The position numbers were made by a program, and so were the translations under genes. This document shows positions 15,950-22,809 of a stretch of DNA of 64,000 nucleotides, in pieces (position 1 is the stretch's first letter; every line of letters begins with the position of its first letter). The stretch covers positions 504,705 through 568,704 of the forward strand of contig NZ_BMLT01000003.1 in NCBI RefSeq assembly GCF_014645375.1, written 5' to 3'. The notes under the pieces were generated by a model that had not been told where the DNA came from, made no database searches, and worked only from the letters and a program-made list of their open reading frames with translations. This DNA is from Marinobacterium nitratireducens. GTDB lineage: Bacteria; Pseudomonadota; Gammaproteobacteria; Pseudomonadales; Balneatricaceae.

Positions 15950-18565
15950 ATGCGCAGTTCCGTGCCATTTTGCGGCCGACTGATGGCCACGATTGGTCTA
16001 GCCACCACCGTTGCCCTTGTCAGCCTGCCCGCCACCGCCTCGCCGGCGAGCGCCACCCAGCCTACACAGGTAAGCGCCGCTGCCGATGTTGCCCAGGCTC
16101 GCCTGCAGGCGACCCAGCAGACACAGGCACTGATGGCGTTGCAGAAGCAGTGGCTAAACGCCAAGGGCTCCGAAAAATCGCGTGCACTGGATATGCTGGT
16201 AACCAAGGCTCAGGAACGCCGGGCGCTGCTGCTTGATCTGGCCGCCCGGGATCCCGCCACGGTGCTGAAAGTCGCGATCCCCGACCAGCAGCAGCTGGGA
16301 ATGCCCGCCGAGGTCATCGCGTTGCTGGAGCAGAAGGTCGAGTTGTCCGGGAAGTCCGAGGTGTTCTACGAGGACTATGAAGACGGTTCGCACAAGCTGC
16401 GTCGTTTCCTCAAAACCCCATTCGGGGAGCGCTTCGAGTTGCAGATAGCAGAACCTGTTCTCGAGCTGCACTACGGTGACGAGGTGACCGTGGAAGGCGT
16501 ACTGCTGGCGCAGGCCGACAACGACGGCGACGGCTCCCTGGTTGCAGCCGAGGAAGGCATCGTCACCGCACAATGCTGCACCGCAGAAGGTACCTCAAGC
16601 GCCATCCCGCCGGCCGGCGCCTATACCTTCGGAGAGCAGAAGACGCTGGTGATGCTTGTGAACTTCGAAGACAAGCAGGAACAGCCCTGGACCCTGGATC
16701 AGGTACGGGATGTGATCTTCGGCACCGTTAACGACTTTTATCTTGAAAACTCAGGTGGACGGACCTGGTTCAATGGTGATGTCAAAGGCTGGTTTACGTT
16801 GCCCATGAGTAGTACGGTTTGCGACTATTATGGTTTGGATACACTCGCAACTGAAGCCGCCAGCGCCGCCGGAATAGATACTTCTGCCTATCAGCGGATC
16901 GTCTATGCCTTTCCGAAAAATGCCTGTGGCTGGAGCGGTCTTGGTAGGGTTGGCGGCTATAATACTCGTGCATGGCTAAACGGTTATGTTACTCCCTATG
17001 TAGCCGGCCATGAGCTGGGCCATAATTTCGGTCTGGGCCACTCGGCAGGCCTGGAATGCGGAAGCGAAATTATTGAAGGTGCCGGGTCTTGCTATAGCAA
17101 CAACTACGGTAACAGGCTCGATATCATGGGCGCTCCCTATACCGGCCATTTCAACGCTTTCCAAAAAGAACGGCTGGGATGGCTGGACCAAGGGCTGATT
17201 ACAGCCACAGGCAGCGGTTCTTATACACTTGAACCCTATAGCAGTGCCACAAGCACAACCAGGGCAATCAAAGTGCCCCAAGGTACGGACGGTACTTCAG
17301 CGTATTATATCGAGTTCCGCCAACCGCTTGGGTTCGATAGTTTTATCACCAATTCGACCAGTAAGAACCCCATCGATGCCAGCAATGTCATGAATGGGGT
17401 TGTTATCAATCGCGGCAACTCTTCAGACTATAACAGTAGCCGGCTCTTGGATATGACTCCCGGCTCTTCGGCGAACATTGACTACGACTTCAATGATCCT
17501 GCGCTGGTAGTGGGACAGACCTTTTACGACGCCAACTCAGGTATCGAAATCACAACGAACTGGGTGAGCGGAGATCAGATCAATGTTTCCATCACCACAG
17601 CTTCGGCGGACTGCACCCCGGCAGCCCCGGCACTGATGCTAACGCCCCAAACCGGCGACTGGGTAACGGCCGGCACCACCGTCGAGTATGTCGTCAGTGT
17701 TGTCAATAACGATAGTCAGGCCTGCGCTCCCGCTGTCTATGAGTTAAGCAGCACCGTACCTGGCGGATGGGATTTCAGCTACACCAGTCCGTCCGTTTCC
17801 CTGGCTCCCGGCGAATCAGCCAGCAGCAGCCTTTTTGTGACCTCGTCCGCGACCACAGCCGATGGGTTTTACGATATTCCAATCACCCTGTCCGGTGTTA
17901 CCGCTCAGGTATCGGATCATGTGACCTATGTCGTAGACAGCCCCGCAGTCAACAACGCGCCTGTCGCTCAAAACGATAACGCCAGTACCGATCATGATAA
18001 GGCTGTCACCATTGCTGTATTGAGTAACGATTCCGACCCTGATGGCGACGCCCTGTCGGTAACGCTTGTAAGCAACGTCAACGGTAGTATTTTAATGAAC
18101 GCTGACGACACCATTACCTTTACCCCGGTAAAGGGGTTTAGCGGAACCGCAACCTTCGATTACTCGATTTCCGACGGCCATGGCGGCAGTGCCAGCGCTA
18201 CGGTCAGCGTACAGGTATCGGCTGCACCCGAAATCATAAATAATGCTCCCGTAGCCCGGCCCGACAATGCCGCAACTGACAAGCGTACGCCGATAACGAT
18301 TGCGGTACTCACAAACGACTCCGATGTGGATGGCGATACCTTGCAGCTGGTCTCGGTTACACAGGGAACCCTGGGTGATATCTCGATAAACGACGACGGG
18401 ACGCTAACCTATTTCCCGGCCAAGAACTTCAGGGATGGCGACAGCTTTACCTATACGATCAGCGATGGTGCTCTTTTCGCCAGCGCGACCGTCACCATCT
18501 CTGATAGCAGCAGCACTACGGACGCAACCGGAGGCGGCGGTAAAGGCAAGGGGCCCAACAAGTAA
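15950..18565 (+). CDS. Secreted M11-type metalloprotease with cadherin-like domains
   Basis: An 871-residue protein starting at ATG 15950 (AGGAG 7 bases upstream; the TTG at 15947 is less likely). The order is signal peptide (to about 32), helical pro-region (about 45-170), metzincin domain, NEW3/Ig-like domain (about 550-660), two cadherin-like tandem domains (about 665-855) and a Gly/Lys tail ending GKGKGPNK. The zinc motif HELGHNFGLGH starts at His354 and the Met-turn reads LDIMG, which fits gametolysin-type M11 peptidases. It should be exported by Sec and the T2SS and degrade extracellular protein. The region from about 16.8 to 17.6 kb is visibly more AT-rich than the flanks. It is a paralogue of the protease at 22.8 kb. 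Confidence 0.9.
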   Translation: MRSSVPFCGRLMATIGLATTVALVSLPATASPASATQPTQVSAAADVAQARLQATQQTQALMALQKQWLNAKGSEKSRALDMLVTKAQERRALLLDLAARDPATVLKVAIPDQQQLGMPAEVIALLEQKVELSGKSEVFYEDYEDGSHKLRRFLKTPFGERFELQIAEPVLELHYGDEVTVEGVLLAQADNDGDGSLVAAEEGIVTAQCCTAEGTSSAIPPAGAYTFGEQKTLVMLVNFEDKQEQPWTLDQVRDVIFGTVNDFYLENSGGRTWFNGDVKGWFTLPMSSTVCDYYGLDTLATEAASAAGIDTSAYQRIVYAFPKNACGWSGLGRVGGYNTRAWLNGYVTPYVAGHELGHNFGLGHSAGLECGSEIIEGAGSCYSNNYGNRLDIMGAPYTGHFNAFQKERLGWLDQGLITATGSGSYTLEPYSSATSTTRAIKVPQGTDGTSAYYIEFRQPLGFDSFITNSTSKNPIDASNVMNGVVINRGNSSDYNSSRLLDMTPGSSANIDYDFNDPALVVGQTFYDANSGIEITTNWVSGDQINVSITTASADCTPAAPALMLTPQTGDWVTAGTTVEYVVSVVNNDSQACAPAVYELSSTVPGGWDFSYTSPSVSLAPGESASSSLFVTSSATTADGFYDIPITLSGVTAQVSDHVTYVVDSPAVNNAPVAQNDNASTDHDKAVTIAVLSNDSDPDGDALSVTLVSNVNGSILMNADDTITFTPVKGFSGTATFDYSISDGHGGSASATVSVQVSAAPEIINNAPVARPDNAATDKRTPITIAVLTNDSDVDGDTLQLVSVTQGTLGDISINDDGTLTYFPAKNFRDGDSFTYTISDGALFASATVTISDSSSTTDATGGGGKGKGPNK

Positions 18566-18574
18566 CCCGAGGTT

Positions 18575-18609
18575 GTGAAAGGGGCGCGCTGTGCCCCTTT
18601 CACTTTCAG
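18575..18609 (+). terminator. Hairpin terminator between convergent genes
   Basis: GTGAAAGGGGC (18575-18585) pairs with GCCCCTTTCAC (18593-18603) across a 7-base loop, followed by TTTC. It begins 9 bases after the protease stop. Confidence 0.7.
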
Positions 18610-19466
18610 TTAGCCGCCTGGCTGTTATCAGTATCCAGATAGGAATCAATCGATCGCTTGAACGCGTCAAACGAATGGGCTCCATACAGATACTTTTCTA
18701 CGGTTACTTGTCCGGGCTCCTCTTGATTAAACGGGCCGATGAAAAAGAAAGGTGTTCCTCGGACCTCGGCCGATACCCCCAGATCGAAATCCGCCCGTAT
18801 CTGATGCGCATACTCCCCCTGCTCCAAGCACTGGCGAAAACGAACCGTGTCGATGCTCAGTGACCGCGCAAGGCCTTCCAGGTCTTCAATACTGGTCCGT
18901 CGCTGGTTCTGGAACAGTAAGTCATGCATCGCCCAGTACTGCCCCTGGCCACCCGCACACTGCGCTGCCATCGCTACCCGGGGTGCAACAGGATGCAGTT
19001 TTTGAATGGGAAACTCCTTTAAAACAATTTTCAGCTTTCCTGTCTCGACAAACTCCTTCACCAGACGAGGATAGGTTTGCTCGAAATGTCGTCGACAGAA
19101 GGGGCATTGATAATCGGTAAACTCTATCAGGACGACCGGGGCATCTTCCTTCCCAAGAAAAGGAGAACTTGATATATCCATGGTTATAGGTAGCAGTGGC
19201 TTATCAGGTAATTTCTTTGCAGTTTCCACCTTGATACTATCGTTTTCTTCGGCACTAATTTCATCTAACAACCGTTTAATTTCCAAGAGATCCTGCTTGA
19301 TAGCCGACTGCTCTTTTCGCAACTCTTGTACATCAGCCATTAGTGTTTGTAATTCTCCCTCCTCATCTGCAGAAATAAAATCAGGAGACGCAAGAAAAAG
19401 CCCAACCAAAACTACCGCTACGCACCCTTTCTTTACAAACCTGTTCACCCTTCTACTGCTGTCCAT
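18606..19466 (-). CDS. DsbA-like periplasmic thiol oxidoreductase
   Basis: A 286-residue exported protein. It has an N-terminal hydrophobic segment (about 14-32), a short coiled coil (38-72) and a DsbA/thioredoxin-type domain with the redox motif CPFC (121-124) and the cis-proline loop RGTPFFF (Pro239). This is the architecture of Com1-like DsbA proteins with a possible oligomerising N-terminus. It would make or shuffle disulfides in exported proteins. It lies between genes for cysteine-rich secreted proteins, so a dedicated folding role is plausible. The 5' half is AT-richer than most neighbours. Confidence 0.88.
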   Translation of the reverse strand: MDSSRRVNRFVKKGCVAVVLVGLFLASPDFISADEEGELQTLMADVQELRKEQSAIKQDLLEIKRLLDEISAEENDSIKVETAKKLPDKPLLPITMDISSSPFLGKEDAPVVLIEFTDYQCPFCRRHFEQTYPRLVKEFVETGKLKIVLKEFPIQKLHPVAPRVAMAAQCAGGQGQYWAMHDLLFQNQRRTSIEDLEGLARSLSIDTVRFRQCLEQGEYAHQIRADFDLGVSAEVRGTPFFFIGPFNQEEPGQVTVEKYLYGAHSFDAFKRSIDSYLDTDNSQAAN

Positions 19467-19556
19467 TTTAATTCTCTCTAAGCCTTTAAATGAAAAGCCC
19501 TTTCAAACTTGCTAAGTTTAGCTCAATTTCCACAAGAGTGAATTATTCACACATGC

Positions 19557-19586
19557 AAAAAGCGGCGACCGATTTCGGTCGCCGCT
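19557..19586 (-). terminator. Rho-independent terminator
   Basis: AGCGGCGACCGA pairs with TCGGTCGCCGCT (19561-19586). On the minus strand the stem is followed by TTTTTGC, so it terminates the surface-protein gene whose stop is at 19618. Confidence 0.9.
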
Positions 19587-19617
19587 CATCGATACTCAGA
19601 ATGTCACTATTCCTGTA

Positions 19618-21681
19618 TCAGTTTGATCCAGGTGAACATGCCCCAGCGACTGGTGCCGCATTGGTTACTGTACACTGAACCTCTTCACCGGGTCTCAACT
19701 GGTCTATCGTGAAGCTTTCACCAGTTCCTCTTACAGGACCAAGACTATTGTTGCAGTCCCATGTGGGTGCATAGCCATTGACCCCATCCAGTGTTGTATT
19801 AGCGTCAGAGTTAGCAGCCTCTTCACCCAAAACAACCGGACCGTACAGCGTATTTTCACCAACGCCAGAGTCGATGGTCATGATTACGACTTCACCTGTC
19901 GACTCACCATTGCCTTTATCCGTGGCCTCATAATCAAAGCCATCACCACCATCGTCGACCAACAAGTCCCATTTAGACGAGTCAAACACCAACTTGGTTA
20001 CTTGAATAGTAGGCCGTCGGATGTTTGTGATCGTGCAGTCCTTATCATCGCCAGCCGCCAAGGAAACAGACGCCGACGCGGCATTCGTTGTTGTACCATT
20101 GCAGGTGATATAGGTATCGTAGCTTGTGAGGGCTGTCGATGCACCCGCCTGCTCACTGACTTCATAGGTTCCGGGCGAGAGGCTGTCCTCAGCAAAGGAA
20201 GCACCATCGCCGCCGGTAGCTTTGAGATCGGTGTCCAAATACAGCTTGAACTCCCCATCATCGTCCTCACAGGCGTTGACCACATCTTTGACAACCGCGA
20301 TCGCTGATCGCGCTGTATTGGTGTAGGTACAGTCAAGTATATCGGAGGATCCAATATCGAAGGTCACCGTTCCTGTCGCCAGGCTGGCAGCTGTCGGAAC
20401 GACATTACCGGCAGTGCAATCAATGCCTGTAAGGTCATAGCCGGCGCTCGGAGTCTCGGTTACAGTCAGGCCCGAGTCGGGAAGGACATCAAAGATGGTT
20501 TTAACCCCATCATCCTTGAGCGTGAAGTTGGGTACCGCACCGCTATTGGTCATCACACTCGTCGAGAATGTGAAATCGGTACTATTGGGGTCTTCGTCCG
20601 GCACCGTTTGCTTGCGCACAATCACCGTACCGCAATTTGCGAGCGTAAAGTTGCCCGGTCCCACCAGGTCCTTCATCTGCGCCTGACCGGAGTTACCGGA
20701 GCTGCGACTAACAGCAAACGCCCTACCAAAGCTCTGGCAGGTGTTTTGCGGGAATACGCCAGCAGCGGTCAGGTCAATACCCGCCTCACCGAACTGTACG
20801 CTACCGAGATCTTCCGGGCCGTTTGGCGCAAGCTCATCGAAGACCGTAGAGCCCACGTCGTTAACATCGGCCTCTGCAAATCCCAGCGCAGTCAGGTCCA
20901 CCGCATCACCCCAGCATGGCGGGGAATTGGAATCGATATCACACGGGCTTGCCATATCTGTCCAGAATGCTACTGGATTGTCGCCAAGTCCGTTCTGTTT
21001 TTCATCTGTCAGATAGTTTTCGTCTATCCAGCGACGCAGGGTCAGGACGACAGGTTCATTACCACCTTCGAAGTCGTATACGAACAGTACGTCACCGACT
21101 TCACGCTTGGTGAGGGTAGGGTCGTCGTCGCACGGCATCGAGCCTTTTTTAAACTCGAACCCCACATGTGCCGACGCGGTGTCGGAGTTCTGCGGGATTC
21201 GGGCCCAGGCAAGGTTCAGGAGGGTGTGACCATCAACGGTTTTACTGGAAAGATAGACGCGAGACAAATCATCCTTGTTCGGCGCCTTGCCGTTCTTCAG
21301 CTTCGGACAGTTATCGTCCTGCTTGACGCCGCCGGCAAAGGCGGTATCCGAGTTCGATACTTCATCGTCTTCTTTACCGGCAAAGAACCAGCCCTTGGCC
21401 GATGAAGTCGTCGTTCGATAAGGCGCAGGAAAATCTTCGGTACTCCAGGTCACGGGAGCAAACTCATTCCAGTCCATATCGGCATCACCTTCCCCGACAC
21501 AGGTTCCCTGGAGATCGAGATCACCGTCGTCGTCCTCGAACATCGATGCGACAGTGCCTGAAGCGGTAGCGTTACAAATAGCCTGTGCTTGACCGGAATA
21601 AAACCCCATAACAAGCATCAGTGGTAAACATAACGTTAAAAATGACATCACCCGCCTGAGTGGCGTCTTTTGAAGTTTCAT
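19618..21681 (-). CDS. Secreted surface protein with shared head and Ig/prealbumin-like domains
   Basis: A 687-residue protein with a GGAGGTGGG ribosome site before ATG 21681 and a signal peptide ending near ...SGQAQA (about 34). Residues ~40-345 form the head shared with the other two minus-strand proteins (FAGGVKQDD, VGDVLFVYDFEGG, CQSFGRAFAVSRSSGNSG, MKDLVGPGNFTLANC). Three or four beta-sandwich modules of the prealbumin/DUF11 kind follow (VIVRKQTVPDEDP, IAVVKDVVNACEDDD, IQVTKLVFDSSKWD), each ending near a TxTN motif with a cysteine. The chain is acidic, rich in Asp and Cys, and has no membrane anchor. It is likely an extracellular structural or adhesive protein; the sorting route is unknown. 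Confidence 0.82.
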   Translation of the reverse strand: MKLQKTPLRRVMSFLTLCLPLMLVMGFYSGQAQAICNATASGTVASMFEDDDGDLDLQGTCVGEGDADMDWNEFAPVTWSTEDFPAPYRTTTSSAKGWFFAGKEDDEVSNSDTAFAGGVKQDDNCPKLKNGKAPNKDDLSRVYLSSKTVDGHTLLNLAWARIPQNSDTASAHVGFEFKKGSMPCDDDPTLTKREVGDVLFVYDFEGGNEPVVLTLRRWIDENYLTDEKQNGLGDNPVAFWTDMASPCDIDSNSPPCWGDAVDLTALGFAEADVNDVGSTVFDELAPNGPEDLGSVQFGEAGIDLTAAGVFPQNTCQSFGRAFAVSRSSGNSGQAQMKDLVGPGNFTLANCGTVIVRKQTVPDEDPNSTDFTFSTSVMTNSGAVPNFTLKDDGVKTIFDVLPDSGLTVTETPSAGYDLTGIDCTAGNVVPTAASLATGTVTFDIGSSDILDCTYTNTARSAIAVVKDVVNACEDDDGEFKLYLDTDLKATGGDGASFAEDSLSPGTYEVSEQAGASTALTSYDTYITCNGTTTNAASASVSLAAGDDKDCTITNIRRPTIQVTKLVFDSSKWDLLVDDGGDGFDYEATDKGNGESTGEVVIMTIDSGVGENTLYGPVVLGEEAANSDANTTLDGVNGYAPTWDCNNSLGPVRGTGESFTIDQLRPGEEVQCTVTNAAPVAGACSPGSN

Positions 21682-21995
21682 GTCCCACCTCCATGGGCAC
21701 GGCGGTTTTCAACTCCGAACCGCAGGCCCAGAAACGGGGCCGCGCCACTTGCCAAAGGCCTGGCGAAGGCACCCTGTGGTTTTCCAGCTATCCCTGTATC
21801 CGGTGACTTCGACAGGTCCCCTTACCCTCGTACGCTGCCCGTCGCATGACACTCCCTCGACCATGCAGTGACCAGAGCAGAAGCCACCTCAAGCGGGAAC
21901 ACGCAAACTGCTGACTGCTTCGACGGCACTTAGGAGCTCCCCTCCAGCCTCGAGCACGGACCAAGCCGCACCTGAACCGGTTGCCAGTATTCGAA
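21682..21995 (-). other. Long 5' leader of the surface-protein gene
   Basis: If transcription starts at the sigma-54-like site at 21996-22010, the mRNA has a leader of about 300 bases. It contains GC-rich complementary stretches near 21700-21790 but I could not fit it to a known riboswitch. No ORF with a ribosome site is visible. Confidence 0.4.
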
Positions 21996-22010
21996 GCAAA
22001 GGCTGCGCCA
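21996..22010 (-). promoter_or_regulatory. Sigma-54-type promoter on the minus strand
   Basis: The reverse strand reads TGGCGCAGCCTTTGC followed by T, matching TGGC-N7-TTGCW. It is about 315 bp upstream of the surface-protein start. An AT-rich stretch with the palindrome TCGTTAACGA lies upstream of it (around 22075), where an activator could bind. Confidence 0.5.
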
Positions 22011-22393
22011 AACAAGTAAGTCTTTGAAAACAATAGAATTAGGAACGACTGATCAAGAATTGACGGTTCGGTTTCGTTAACGAGGTCTTACACTAACGAG
22101 CCAATTTACCCCAAGCTATTGAAAAAACTGATTTTTTTTATAGACAATAGCTGTCAGTAATCTGAAACAGCCTGCGAACACCGCCGGCTACAGGCCGGAA
22201 TAGCGTGGCTGACATCACAAAAGAAAGTCCGGGCTGGAGCTACTTCTAACAGCCGTTAACAGCTTCCCAGACCATGCTAAACACCTCGCTGTTTCCTTTG
22301 GTTTACAACCAACAGATACTGATTGCATCACTGTCGCCCAATGCATACAGTCTTCCCTGGCAGCTGTCGTCGTCGGTACAGCTCCCTGCCCCG

Positions 22394-22439
22394 ATATTCC
22401 ACATCTGTATAAATCCCGAACAATTCAGCATGTTATAGT
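22394..22439 (+). promoter_or_regulatory. Conserved promoter block, copy 3
   Basis: ATATTCCACATCTGTATAAA (22394-22413), then ATGTTATAGT (22430-22439). This matches copy 2 in both elements and in the 16-base gap. About 195 bases of leader separate it from the riboswitch; a GC hairpin (CAGCCACGG...CTGTGGCTG) follows the start region. Confidence 0.6.
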
Positions 22440-22635
22440 GGTTTCACCAACTACAGCCACGGCGTATAGCCCTGTGGCTGTACAGAATTGAAACAGATCT
22501 CAGCCACCCAGGCAGTGAGTCGACAGGGACAGATCAGGATGATGCGGGCGACAGCAAACGGACGCGACCGACAGGGGGCTGGGATCTTTGTTTTACCCGC
22601 GGATGGACACCTCCGCGGCAACAACTTGACGCTAC

Positions 22636-22780
22636 AAGATCCTCTCCCGATAAAGGCAAAGTCCGGGCAACCGGGCGGCGCAAAGTTACGGGTCCTTCAG
22701 CTGCAGTATCAATAGCCGCTGGGGGATCGCCGGACCGCCGAAGGAGAGAAGTTCTACGGATTGGTCGCTAGAGGATCTTT
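22636..22780 (+). promoter_or_regulatory. Class I c-di-GMP riboswitch (GEMM), copy 3
   Basis: P1 is CTCTCC (22642-22647) with GGAGAG (22743-22748). The GGCAAAG, GGCGCAAAG, ACGGGTCC and GGATCGCCGG elements are kept, with compensating changes in the first hairpin (TCCGGGCAACCGGG). G precedes CAAA. The competing helix AAGATCCTCT (22636-22645) with AGAGGATCTT (22770-22779) is kept although the bases around it differ from copies 1 and 2. A protease gene starts 30 bases after it. Confidence 0.92.
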
Positions 22781-22809
22781 GCTGAATTTTATTTTCAGGA
22801 GAGACCTCT

